Positions 6,485 through 13,394 of a stretch of DNA of 19,908 nt are shown one piece after another; position 1 is the first letter of the stretch; the number at the start of each line of letters is the position of its first letter. The notes below the pieces were generated by a model that saw only the letters and a program-made list of their open reading frames with translations, was not told the DNA's origin and did not search any database. A program made the position numbers and the translations under genes. This DNA comes from Eubacterium limosum (lineage in GTDB: Bacteria; Bacillota; Clostridia; Eubacteriales; Eubacteriaceae), in the NCBI GenBank assembly GCA_959020865.1, contig CAUEUD010000048.1, positions 1-19,908 on the forward strand, read 5' to 3'.

Positions 6485-6691
6485 ATGAAGGGAAAAACAA
6501 TTTTTATCAGTCTCGTTCTTGGTTTAATCCTTTGGATACCAGCAGTACAGTACGCATGTAATCACAGAGCCGTTTTTGGCATCGGCTCAGAAATCCTCCT
6601 GCCTTTCATGTTCGTGGGTGGGGCCTATTTTATGCTTGATGTTTTTGAGACGGTGAAGGATTGGTACTGGTATTACCGAAAAAAGAAGTAG
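6485..6691 (+). CDS. Small early membrane protein (68 aa)
   Basis: ATG 6485 follows GAAGGGAGGGAGAAC, a strong ribosome binding site. The product has an N-terminal membrane segment (IFISLVLGLILWIPAVQY) and a second hydrophobic stretch (about ILLPFMFVGGAYFML), then a charged WYWYYRKKK tail. Two-pass inner-membrane topology is likely. The function is unknown; early phage genes of this kind often affect host physiology or superinfection. Its stop TAG (6689-6691) shares its last G with the first base of the hammerhead ribozyme, so ribozyme cleavage would release this message with a defined 3' end 24 nt after the stop. Confidence 0.75.
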   Translation: MKGKTIFISLVLGLILWIPAVQYACNHRAVFGIGSEILLPFMFVGGAYFMLDVFETVKDWYWYYRKKK

Positions 6692-6752
6692 TCGAAACGG
6701 CGGGAAATCGCCGTCTGCCGGGAATGGCCGCCCGGCACTGAAGAGACAGGCT
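6691..6752 (+). ncRNA. Hammerhead ribozyme, type II (copy 1)
   Basis: All core elements are present. GAAA (6694-6697) is followed by stem III, CGGCGG/UCGCCG with a GAAA loop, then GUC (6713-6715). Next is stem I, UGCCGGG (6716-6722) with CCCGGCA (6731-6737), then CUGAAGA (6738-6744; the fifth core base is variable in the family). Stem II is open and short: GUC (6691-6693) with GAC (6745-6747), with the required G-C pair next to the core. Self-cleavage is expected after C6715. Loop I bases GGCC (6726-6729) can pair with GGCU (6749-6752). It lies 14 nt before the start codon of the next gene. Confidence 0.9.
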
Positions 6753-6765
6753 AGAAAGGATAAAA

Positions 6766-7050
6766 ATGTTTTTTAAAACAGGTGATTTTGTACAACTTGC
6801 GAATAAGCATGTGTTTGAAGTGGTGTACGCTGATGAAAAAAAGGCTGTTTGCTTATTTCTGCACGGGGGTAAAAAGCGTGGATATTTTTATAGCGATCAT
6901 ACAGCGGTTATCGCAAATGAGGTTCGATATTACAAAAATGCTCATTGGCTAAAAAAGATTCCCAAAATAGATAAAATCAACGAACTATCTTGGGAACCTT
7001 TAGAGACACAACTTAATTATACAATTGGTCAAGAAACTTTGTGGGCATAA
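6766..7050 (+). CDS. Hypothetical protein (94 aa) between the ribozymes
   Basis: ATG 6766 follows GAAAGGA with 5-nt spacing, directly after ribozyme copy 1. The product has a beta-rich N-terminal part (GDFVQLANKHVFEVVYADEKKAVCLFLHGG) like small SH3-type folds, and an acidic C-terminal half. No family is recognised. Its 3' end overlaps the convergent minus-strand gene by 22 bp, so the two transcripts can form a short double strand. It is AT-rich compared with the transposase gene, which suggests separate acquisition. Confidence 0.65.
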   Translation: MFFKTGDFVQLANKHVFEVVYADEKKAVCLFLHGGKKRGYFYSDHTAVIANEVRYYKNAHWLKKIPKIDKINELSWEPLETQLNYTIGQETLWA

Positions 7051-7235
7051 ACTTCCACTTCGTAATCGCAACCGTCTTTAAAAAAGTTGTGAAGGAGTTG
7101 ATCCACTTCATAAACAGGGCCACCAGCACTTAAGGATACTTGTTCGCCAATTTTTGGCAGGCGCTTAACAGAGCGCGATTTGTTCACAGATTTTTTACCA
7201 TCTTTAAGATGAAAAAATACTTTTGTACCAGACAA
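7029..7235 (-). CDS. Small leftward protein (68 aa) between the ribozymes
   Basis: TTG 7235 is the likely start, because AAAGGAG lies 8 nt upstream on the minus strand and no ATG is available. The protein is basic at its N-terminal half (KVFFHLKDGKKSVNKSRSVKRL), then beta-like (IGEQVSLSAGGPVYEVDQLLHNFF). It resembles small phage proteins that modify a host factor, but no family is recognised. It is the only gene pointing left inside the early operon, apart from the repressor, so it may be expressed in the lysogen. No strong promoter is visible; TGTTAC...TACAAC-like boxes near 7298-7270 are weak. Confidence 0.6.
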   Translation of the reverse strand: MSGTKVFFHLKDGKKSVNKSRSVKRLPKIGEQVSLSAGGPVYEVDQLLHNFFKDGCDYEVEVYAHKVS

Positions 7236-7320
7236 TTTCCAGACTCCTTTCCTGTTATTTCAGCGTTGTAGGCTGATACTATTAGTGTAACAGGATCTGA
7301 GCGGAATGTAAAATAACATA

Positions 7321-7383
7321 GTCGAAACGGCGGGAAACCGCCGTCTGCCGAGGGCTGACCACCCGGTACTGATGAGACAGGTC
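7321..7383 (+). ncRNA. Hammerhead ribozyme, type II (copy 2), upstream of transposase
   Basis: The core matches copy 1. GAAA (7324-7327) leads to stem III CGGCGG/CCGCCG with a GAAA loop, then GUC (7343-7345). Stem I is UGCCG-A-GG (7346-7353) with CC-CGGUA (7362-7368), then CUGAUGA (7369-7375, the exact canonical form). Stem II is GUC (7321-7323) with GAC (7376-7378). Cleavage is expected after C7345. Loop I GACC (7357-7360) pairs perfectly with GGUC (7380-7383). It ends 20 nt before the transposase start codon. Confidence 0.93.
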
Positions 7384-7403
7384 GATGAAAGGCAGGTGAT
7401 ACA

Positions 7404-9410
7404 ATGGAGTACCTAACAGTTAAGCAGGTTGCAGACTTAAAAAGATGCTCAGAAAGATATGTAAGGAAAATGATTAGCCAAAACAAGCTGATCGCAGAGC
7501 AATCAGAAGAACCAATTAATCATATTTTACAGTATATGATTCCCATTGAAACATTGCCTGAGGATCTTCGCCAGAAATACTATACCAGTATTGCCACGGA
7601 TGGGCCGCCTGTTCCGAAAGAAAAGGCGGAAAAGAAGGAGAAGCCCAAAGCCAATAAGCCTTTTGAAGCCTATAACCAGAAAGAGCGTGAGGAAATTATG
7701 CAGTGGTGTGAGATTCTGGAAGTATGGCAGCAAAAGCGTAACTGCTTTGAATCAAAGGTAGAGGGAGATCGAAACGTGGTCGGGTACCTGAAATGCGAGT
7801 ACCCGGACAAGCAGATTTCTGTGGACATTCTCTACCGGAAATATGCGGCATACAAAGCCGGTGACTTCGGCGGTCTTCTGGATGGCCGGGGCGGCTGGAA
7901 CCGGGGCAAGAGTGCGGTGCCCGGCATCCTTTTTGACCAGTTTCTCTGGTATTACCTGGATGACCGGCAGCCTTCCGTGATTGTGTGTTACCGTGCTGCC
8001 ATCGATGCTGCCAGGGAGTTTTACCCTGAACTGGTTGCCCAGGTTCCCAGCGAGCAGAGTTTCCGGCGCAAGCTGAAAAAGGAAGTGCCGGAGGCGGTTG
8101 TGAAATATCTGCGTAAGGGTGAAAAGGCCTGCTTTGACAGTAGTGCGCCGTACATTGAACGCCTGTATGACCAGATCGAAGCCAATGACGTCTGGATCGC
8201 GGATAACCATACCTGGGATGTGATGGTGATGCGGGATGATGGCAGCGAGGTTGTACATCGCATGTACCTGACGGCTTTTCTGGATGCCAAGAGCGGTGTC
8301 TTGACCGGCTGGAACGTGACGGACAATCCCTGCTCGGACAGTACGATCTTTGCCCTGCGGCACGGAATACTGCGTCACGGCATCCCCAAGGTCTGCTATT
8401 TTGACAATGGGACCGAGTTCCTGACCTACGACATCGCAGGCCGGGGCCATCGGACCCGCAAAAGCCAGCGGGATGTGCCGAAGCCGGAAACCATTTTGGC
8501 AAAGCTGGGCATTGAGATGAAAAACGCCATTGTCCGAAACGCCAAGGCCAAGCCCATTGAACGGACCTTCTACACGTTGAAAGAACATATTTCCAAGCTG
8601 ATGACCGGATACTGCGGCGGAAAGCCATCGGAACGGCCTGAAAGCCTGAAGCGCCAACTGAAAAACGGCAATATCCCGGTTGACAGCGAGTTCCGAAAAG
8701 ACATTGATGCTCTGATCGAGGGGCAATACAATCTTGAAGCTTATGGCGGCAGTGAGCAGAAATACAAGGGCATGACCCGGCTGGAGGTCTGGAACGAGAG
8801 CATCCAGAACACGGTCCAGCGCATTGCCAGCGAGGATGATTTGAACCTGATGCTCATGCGGACCACAAGGTACCAGAAGGTCAAACGGAACGGTGTCTGC
8901 ATTGAGATCGCCGGAGAAAAGCTCTGGTACAGCAACGCAGATACCTGGCAGCATGTTGGGGATGAAGTCTATCTCCGGTATGATCCGACCGATCTGAAAA
9001 GCGTCCGGGTCTACGATACCGAGGATCGTTTTCTTTACACCTGTCAGGTTGAACCAGCATTGTTGCTCAACTTTATTGAAGATGACAAAGAGGCGCTGGC
9101 CGACGCCAATGAAATTGTTCGGTCCAGAAAGAAAGCCATCCGAAACTATGCCAAAGGCATTACAGACCGTTTGCCAGCCGAGTACAAGATAGACATGCTT
9201 GATCTGAGCATCCGTAAGGCCAAGCTTGCCCGTGAGGGTGTGAACATTGCACAGTCCAGCGTGATTGAGCCCATCCGGATTGATCCGGCCAAGGAAACCG
9301 ACCATCTGCAGGAGCTGCCCATGGCCTCCGGTGCAGATAACGTGGTATCCATTGATATTGAGCGCATGAACGCCCGGGCAGAAATGCGAAAAAGAAATAA
9401 AAGAAGATAA
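7404..9410 (+). CDS. Mu-type DDE transposase A
   Basis: At 668 residues it is close to MuA (663). The N-terminus (LTVKQVADLKRCSERYVRKMISQNKL) is a MerR/excisionase-like helix-turn-helix that would bind the internal or end sites. The catalytic core shows the DDE triad: Asp267 (VWIADNHTWD), Asp334 (VCYFDNGTEF) and Glu386 (AKPIERTF), almost the same positions as MuA (269, 336, 392). A beta-barrel domain follows (residues about 485-560), and the basic C-terminal tail (RMNARAEMRKRNKRR) is where MuA contacts MuB. The start at ATG 7404 follows GGCAGGTGATACA. It drives integration and replicative transposition. Its messenger leader contains hammerhead copy 2. Confidence 0.96.
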   Translation: MEYLTVKQVADLKRCSERYVRKMISQNKLIAEQSEEPINHILQYMIPIETLPEDLRQKYYTSIATDGPPVPKEKAEKKEKPKANKPFEAYNQKEREEIMQWCEILEVWQQKRNCFESKVEGDRNVVGYLKCEYPDKQISVDILYRKYAAYKAGDFGGLLDGRGGWNRGKSAVPGILFDQFLWYYLDDRQPSVIVCYRAAIDAAREFYPELVAQVPSEQSFRRKLKKEVPEAVVKYLRKGEKACFDSSAPYIERLYDQIEANDVWIADNHTWDVMVMRDDGSEVVHRMYLTAFLDAKSGVLTGWNVTDNPCSDSTIFALRHGILRHGIPKVCYFDNGTEFLTYDIAGRGHRTRKSQRDVPKPETILAKLGIEMKNAIVRNAKAKPIERTFYTLKEHISKLMTGYCGGKPSERPESLKRQLKNGNIPVDSEFRKDIDALIEGQYNLEAYGGSEQKYKGMTRLEVWNESIQNTVQRIASEDDLNLMLMRTTRYQKVKRNGVCIEIAGEKLWYSNADTWQHVGDEVYLRYDPTDLKSVRVYDTEDRFLYTCQVEPALLLNFIEDDKEALADANEIVRSRKKAIRNYAKGITDRLPAEYKIDMLDLSIRKAKLAREGVNIAQSSVIEPIRIDPAKETDHLQELPMASGADNVVSIDIERMNARAEMRKRNKRR

Positions 9411-9442
9411 TCGGCGGGGGTGCCGAAATGAAAGGAGCAATA

Positions 9443-10363
9443 ATGAAACCACTGAGTGAGGAACAAAAAAAGGTATTGGAACAATTTGACCAGCTTGCAA
9501 AAACCGAGGGAAGCCAGAACAAGGCCTGCCAGAAGGTTGGCATTAGCAGTGCCATTATATCTGGCATCCGCAGCGGCAAGTATGAGGGCGATGCGGATAA
9601 GCAGATACAAAAGCTGAAGGACTATTTTTCCGTGAAGGATGAAGCCGTTGAAAGTTACGTCAACAGCGGCTACGTGGAAACCAGCATCAGTAAGAAGGTG
9701 TATGGCTATATCCGAAACGCACAGATCAAGGGCGGCCTGATCGCCCTCTCCGGGGATGCCGGGATTGGAAAGACCCAGGCGATCCGGAAATATGTGCACG
9801 ACCATCCATACGATACCATCTGGATTACCGCAAACCCCTGTTTAAATAGTGTTAAACCCGTTTTAAAAGCCCTTTGCCGGGAGTTGAACGTCATCGCTCG
9901 AACCAATGATGACATGTACATCGGCATCCAGGACAAGCTTCGGGACGGGATGGTACTGGTATTCGATGAGGCCCAGCATCTGCACCTGAAGACCATTGAG
10001 GTGCTGCGGGGCTTCTCAGACTATTTCTCAGACAACGGCATGACCCTGGGGATCATCTTCATTGGCAATGTCGAGACCATCAATAAGTTTGGTGGCAAGC
10101 AAGAAGCGGTGTTTCACCAGATCAGCAACCGCACGAAACAGAAACCGGTGCTCAAGGCCACGGATATTACTCGGGGAGACATTGAGCAGCTTTTTCCAGA
10201 GATCGCGTCTGATGAGGCATCCGTGGATTTTCTCTGGGGCATTGCCCAGAGCGCCCAGGCGATCCGCGGGGCCACCAACCTGTACAGTAACGCCTTTGAC
10301 AATGGGGATACCAGTTATGAAGGGCTGGTTGCCATGGCGAAACATATGGAAATGCGCTTATAA
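9443..10363 (+). CDS. MuB-type target-selection ATPase
   Basis: The 306-residue product has a helix-turn-helix-like N-terminal domain (about 20-48, KACQKVGISSAIISGIRSGK) and an AAA+ ATPase. Walker A is GDAGIGKT (104-111), Walker B is VLVFDE (171-176), and the sensor-like IIFIGN is near 206-211. This is the MuB layout: it coats target DNA, delivers it to the transposase and gives target immunity. I prefer ATG 9443, since AAAGGAG lies 6 nt upstream; ATG 9428 precedes that site. An AT-rich patch in codons 133-142 (9839-9867) is rich in TTA/GTT/AAA codons and shares an 11-base word with the prophage left region. Confidence 0.93.
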   Translation: MKPLSEEQKKVLEQFDQLAKTEGSQNKACQKVGISSAIISGIRSGKYEGDADKQIQKLKDYFSVKDEAVESYVNSGYVETSISKKVYGYIRNAQIKGGLIALSGDAGIGKTQAIRKYVHDHPYDTIWITANPCLNSVKPVLKALCRELNVIARTNDDMYIGIQDKLRDGMVLVFDEAQHLHLKTIEVLRGFSDYFSDNGMTLGIIFIGNVETINKFGGKQEAVFHQISNRTKQKPVLKATDITRGDIEQLFPEIASDEASVDFLWGIAQSAQAIRGATNLYSNAFDNGDTSYEGLVAMAKHMEMRL

Positions 10364-10367
10364 CGGA

Positions 10368-10383
10368 TGGGGCTTCGGCCCCA
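10368..10383 (+). other. Strong UUCG hairpin after the ATPase gene
   Basis: TGGGGC-TTCG-GCCCCA is a 6-bp stem with the very stable UUCG loop, five bases after the stop codon. There is no T run, so it is more likely a 3'-end stabiliser or polarity element than a terminator. Confidence 0.5.
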
Positions 10384-10472
10384 CCCCTATCAAATGCAGG
10401 CAAGGCCGGTCACAACCCCGGAAAAATGCAGAGTGGATAGAGGTCTTTAAAAATGGAATAGGAGGTGCAAAA

Positions 10473-10724
10473 ATGACGATGCACAAAAAAGTAACCAGTA
10501 AGGGCGGTCTGACCATTCCGAGAGAAGCAAGGGCGGAGCTTGGGCTTTTTCCAGGCCAGGCGATGGACCTGGAGATTGATCAGGGTCGCCTGATATTGAG
10601 AAAGCATATTAAAACTTGCCGCTTCTGTGGCAGCCCAGAGGATGTCCGGACAGCGATGGGCATTGATTTCTGCCGTTCCTGCGGTCTTGAACTGATGGCC
10701 GCTATTTCTGAATCGGGTGCTTGA
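10473..10724 (+). CDS. AbrB/SpoVT-domain protein with zinc ribbon
   Basis: This 83-residue protein has two parts. The swapped-hairpin DNA-binding domain of AbrB/MazE/SpoVT type is VTSKGGLTIPREARAELGLFPGQAMDLEI plus RLILRKH (residues 5-47). A C-terminal zinc ribbon follows: CRFCG (50-54) and CRSCG (70-74). Such small regulators are common in Bacillota phages and mobile elements, and it could regulate early genes or the host. ATG 10473 follows AGGAGGTG with 6-nt spacing; the open frame extends upstream but overlaps the ATPase gene and the hairpin, so that start is unlikely. Its stop overlaps the possible GTG start of the next gene. Confidence 0.85.
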   Translation: MTMHKKVTSKGGLTIPREARAELGLFPGQAMDLEIDQGRLILRKHIKTCRFCGSPEDVRTAMGIDFCRSCGLELMAAISESGA

Positions 10725-10725
10725 C

Positions 10726-11376
10726 ATGGAAGATATGACACGTGTGATCGACCAACTGGCTGAAATTAAGCGGACCATTGCCCGGCTGAATGAGAAAAAG
10801 GCCGTGCTGGAGTCTGTGATCCTTACAGCGGCAGAGCAGGACCTGAAAAACACCAAGTATAAAACGGTACACTACAACGGTACAATGGGTGACCGTGTGA
10901 CCGCCACCAAGGCGGCCAGCGTCAAGGTGATCTATCCCAGCTACCTGGTCTCCATCTTTGGCGATGCCTACAAGGACGTTGTGAAGGAGGAAACCAGTTA
11001 CAAGCTGTCCGAACCGGCAAAGCGTATGATGGCGGGGTTATACCTGAACGAATATTCTGAGCTGTCCATTGAGGATGTGCTCCGGGATATCGAAGCGCCG
11101 CCGGAAAAGAAGGAGCTGCTGAAAAAGAAGATCAAGGGCCAGCGCTTTGCGACCGACAAGAAAAATCTGATGGATATCGCGGGTTTAGATGAAAAGAATG
11201 CTGAGATTTTTGCCTACTTTGCCGCAGAGGCGGCTGTCTGGAATGATTTTCTGAAGCTGATGGCTGTGAATGGGAAGAATGATCCGGCCAGCATTGACCG
11301 GGCGTTGGAACTGATCGACAGCGCCGTGATGGTGGATGAAAGCACCAAAATTGCCGTGGAGGTCCGGGATGCTTGA
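10726..11376 (+). CDS. Early coiled-coil protein at the Gam position
   Basis: The 216-residue product starts with a likely coiled coil (IDQLAEIKRTIARLNEKKAVLESVIL, residues about 5-35) and continues with a mixed, Lys/Glu-rich part. It sits where Mu carries kil, gam and neighbours. The coiled-coil start would fit a Gam-like host-nuclease inhibitor that shields DNA ends, but I see no firm Gam motif, so this is a positional guess. I choose ATG 10726 after GGGTG (6-nt spacing). GTG 10717 would overlap the previous gene and add three residues. Confidence 0.7.
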   Translation: MEDMTRVIDQLAEIKRTIARLNEKKAVLESVILTAAEQDLKNTKYKTVHYNGTMGDRVTATKAASVKVIYPSYLVSIFGDAYKDVVKEETSYKLSEPAKRMMAGLYLNEYSELSIEDVLRDIEAPPEKKELLKKKIKGQRFATDKKNLMDIAGLDEKNAEIFAYFAAEAAVWNDFLKLMAVNGKNDPASIDRALELIDSAVMVDESTKIAVEVRDA

Positions 11377-11500
11377 GATGATCCGGACCTTTTCATTGGC
11401 GTTGTTGGTTTCTGAACCGCTGCAGGCCATTGTGACCATGCTTGCCATTGGTCTGGTCTGTGCGATCTGCGTTGATGGAAAGGATGAAAAACATGGATGA
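11369..11500 (+). CDS. Tiny membrane protein (43 aa)
   Basis: ATG 11369 lies 6 nt after GGAGG and overlaps the previous stop by 8 nt. The product is MLEMIRTFSLALLVSEPLQA and continues with a hydrophobic stretch (IVTMLAIGLVCAICV) and a short charged tail (DGKDEKHG). A single membrane segment is likely. Its stop overlaps the next start by 8 nt, so it is tightly embedded in the operon. It could be a Kil-like host-toxic peptide by position, but nothing in the sequence proves it. Confidence 0.6.
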   Translation: MLEMIRTFSLALLVSEPLQAIVTMLAIGLVCAICVDGKDEKHG

Positions 11501-11780
11501 AACCGAAGTAAAGGCCGCGGAGACCGCTATGCGGGATAAGCGACGGGGGATTAAAGGCAAGGAAAAGTGGGGCGAAAGCGCCTATACCACTGCGATTAAA
11601 GCTCTGGAAAAGCAAATGCCGGTAGAAGCAAGGGTACAGTTAAGTGCCTATGGAACATTTGAACCGCATTGTCCGGTGTGCAGCTGCCGTCTGGAAGATT
11701 ATGGGTACTCAGAAAACCCAGAAGAAAGTGATCTGCGGTATTGCCCAGAATGCGGGCAGCGGTTGGAAATCAAAGAGTAG
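11493..11780 (+). CDS. Small zinc-ribbon protein (95 aa)
   Basis: ATG 11493 follows AAAGGATG with good spacing. The first half is charged and helical (EVKAAETAMRDKRRGIKGKEKWGE). The second half has a zinc ribbon of two knuckles, CPVC (about residues 56-59) and CPEC (about 85-88), the second followed by GQRL. This type is common in phage early regions, usually of unknown function, perhaps binding nucleic acid. It overlaps the tiny membrane gene by 8 nt. Confidence 0.75.
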   Translation: MDETEVKAAETAMRDKRRGIKGKEKWGESAYTTAIKALEKQMPVEARVQLSAYGTFEPHCPVCSCRLEDYGYSENPEESDLRYCPECGQRLEIKE

Positions 11781-11801
11781 CAAAGCAAGGGGGTGTAAAA
11801 A

Positions 11802-12314
11802 ATGCCTGAACTATCGAAAAACATGACCAAACGGATCTACGCGCTGGCGGCAGTAACTGGGGTGCTGGAGTCCGGCAACAAGAACGATCTGCTGCACAAC
11901 CTGGTCCGCGGTATTTCCGGCAAGGATTCCGTGAAAGCCCTGACCAGTGAGGAAGCTCTGAAGGTGATCCGGAAGCTGGAGCAGCTACCGAAAAAGCCCA
12001 GAAAGAAGCAAAAAAAGGTTGAGCCGCCCGATCCTGGGGCACAGCCGGGGATGATGTCCATACCGATGCAGGAAAAGGCCTGGGCTTTGATCTATGAGCT
12101 GATCGATCTGGATAAAAAGGATGGCGTGCCCAGCCGGGGGTCTGCCGGTGAGCGCATGGCCGGTGCCATCCGGAAAATCCTGCACATGGACGTGGAGCTG
12201 TCTGATCCCTTCCGATGGATCGACGATGAACAGGGCTGGCTCTTGATCGAGCAGTTGAAACGATACGTGTCCTCAAGAAAAGCCCAGAGCCGGAAAAGGC
12301 AAAAGGGAGCCTGA
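11802..12314 (+). CDS. GemA/Gp16 family protein
   Basis: The 170-residue protein matches the Mu GemA (gp16, DUF1018) family pattern: a basic N-terminal helix pair (MTKRIYALAAVTGVLESGNKNDLLHNLV), a Lys-rich linker (KPRKKQKK), then MSIPMQEKAWALIYELIDL and a C-terminal helical part ending RKRQKGA. In Mu this gene affects host gene expression and DNA topology. Here the role is inferred from the family. AAGGGGGTGT precedes ATG 11802. It is directly before the Mor gene, as in Mu. Confidence 0.85.
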   Translation: MPELSKNMTKRIYALAAVTGVLESGNKNDLLHNLVRGISGKDSVKALTSEEALKVIRKLEQLPKKPRKKQKKVEPPDPGAQPGMMSIPMQEKAWALIYELIDLDKKDGVPSRGSAGERMAGAIRKILHMDVELSDPFRWIDDEQGWLLIEQLKRYVSSRKAQSRKRQKGA

Positions 12315-12315
12315 C

Positions 12316-12627
12316 ATGGATCTGATGGACAAGCTGGCTCTGGAGGACTTGACGGAGGAGCAGCGTCAGATGGCCGAGCTGATCGGGCTTGAGAACTACA
12401 AAAAGCTTGTTCATGTATTCGGCGGCAGCAGCGTGTATATTTTCAAGGAAAGCACGCTGATCAAGACCCTGCGGGACAAGGAAATTAAGGATAAGTTCAA
12501 TGGCAGAAACATTACCGAGCTGGCTAAAATGTACGATCTTTCAACCAAGCAGGTGCGCAATATCTTAAATGGTGTGGATGCAGTCGATTCTGGTCAACTC
12601 TACATTACCGATTTTTTAAATGGATGA
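12316..12627 (+). CDS. mor: Mor-family activator of middle/late transcription
   Basis: The 103-residue product has the Mor/C family pattern: an N-terminal dimerisation part (LTEEQRQMAELIGLENYKKLVHVFGGSSVYIFK, residues about 11-45) and a C-terminal helix-turn-helix (NITELAKMYDLSTKQVRNIL, about 70-90). Mor activates the middle promoter of Mu by binding just upstream of RNA polymerase. It is the last gene of the early operon, followed by a strong terminator. GGGAG lies 8 nt before ATG 12316, and it starts 1 nt after the previous stop. Confidence 0.93.
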   Translation: MDLMDKLALEDLTEEQRQMAELIGLENYKKLVHVFGGSSVYIFKESTLIKTLRDKEIKDKFNGRNITELAKMYDLSTKQVRNILNGVDAVDSGQLYITDFLNG

Positions 12628-12667
12628 AAACATCTTCCGAAATACTTCATTAGAAGACCAGAATCAT

Positions 12668-12707
12668 AATAAGGTATCATTGTGACAACAATGATGCCTT
12701 ATTTTTT
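12668..12707 (+). terminator. Early-operon terminator
   Basis: A 16-bp stem (12668-12683 with 12688-12703), with one G-U pair and a 4-nt GACA loop, is followed by more T residues (12704-12707). It is directly downstream of the Mor gene and about 29 bp before the next start codon. The dyad could also be a protein-binding site. Confidence 0.85.
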
Positions 12708-12731
12708 ATGGCATGGGAACGGAGTAAAAAA

Positions 12732-13067
12732 ATGATCGCAGAAATTTCACCTCAAATTATTAACATTGCCATTACCACGATACTCGCGATTATTGCTTTT
12801 TTTCTAAAACGAACCATTAGTGACGTTGATGCCTGTCGTGTGGATATTACCAATATGAAAGAACGGTTCGCCACTAAAGAGTCAGTAGAAAAATTTCAGG
12901 AAGATGTTTCCGGAAAATTGGACACCATCCAAAAGGACTTAAACAAGGTACAGCTGAACTATATTCCAAAGGATGATTTTTTCAAGGAAATGACCAAAAT
13001 AGATAATAAAATAGATCGGATACAAGATTTGATCATTGAGAATATGAAAGGGGATAAAAAGGAATGA
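12732..13067 (+). CDS. DUF2730/gp25-like membrane-anchored coiled-coil protein
   Basis: The 111-residue protein has one membrane segment near its start (IINIAITTILAIIAFFL, about residues 9-25) and then a long coiled coil with DKLDTIQKDLNKV-like heptads. This is the size, topology and position of Mu gp25 (DUF2730). Its role in Mu is not well known. A holin-like spanin function is another idea, but no lysis genes are seen nearby. ATG 12732 follows ACGGAGT; ATG 12708 lies next to the terminator T run and is less likely. It overlaps the next gene by 4 nt (ATGA). Confidence 0.7.
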   Translation: MIAEISPQIINIAITTILAIIAFFLKRTISDVDACRVDITNMKERFATKESVEKFQEDVSGKLDTIQKDLNKVQLNYIPKDDFFKEMTKIDNKIDRIQDLIIENMKGDKKE

Positions 13068-13390
13068 CTAAAGATGAACTGGAAATGAAGCGCCGCCTCG
13101 AGGTGGGCAACTTTGCCAGAGACAATGGCCGCGTAATCCGGGCCATCAACGTGCTGCAGGGCAAATGGGTGTCCCTGGGCTCTGTCCGAGAGGCGTTAGA
13201 TGAGGTTGAGAACCTGGAGCGCTCTCTGATCTACCTGGAGCGGGCCGAGTATATGGTGTGTCGCCACGCTGAAACCAAGGAGCACGTTGAGATCGAGGAC
13301 GCCGATGACCAGAACTGCGAAGTGACCCTGACCCACAAGGGCATCCAGCTGGCACTTTACTTCATCGAGGACCCCGCAGTAAAGGTGTGA
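13064..13390 (+). CDS. Mu gp26-like winged-helix protein
   Basis: The 108-residue protein has the look of a winged-helix domain: NGRVIRAINVLQGKWVSLGSVREAL, then a recognition-like helix (NLERSLIYLERAEYMV), an acidic wing and LTHKGIQLALYF, the usual closing of such domains. Position between the gp25-like and gp27-like genes matches Mu gp26. Its job is unknown; it may help packaging or regulate late genes. Start and stop overlap neighbours closely (ATGA with the gene before, 4 bp to the next). Confidence 0.75.
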   Translation: MTKDELEMKRRLEVGNFARDNGRVIRAINVLQGKWVSLGSVREALDEVENLERSLIYLERAEYMVCRHAETKEHVEIEDADDQNCEVTLTHKGIQLALYFIEDPAVKV

Positions 13391-13394
13391 TTAT

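Noticed and set aside
7771..7800. CGAAAC...GTC words resembling a third hammerhead
   Set aside because: They lie in the transposase coding sequence and have no CUGANGA core or stem III.
7752..9500. 582-residue open frame on the minus strand
   Set aside because: It lies fully antisense to the transposase gene, has no ribosome binding site or family motifs, and is explained by the codon bias of the plus-strand gene.
10062..10472. Long upstream extension of the AbrB-like gene
   Set aside because: It overlaps the ATPase gene for 300 bp and the UUCG hairpin; ATG 10473 has a strong ribosome binding site and starts exactly at the domain.
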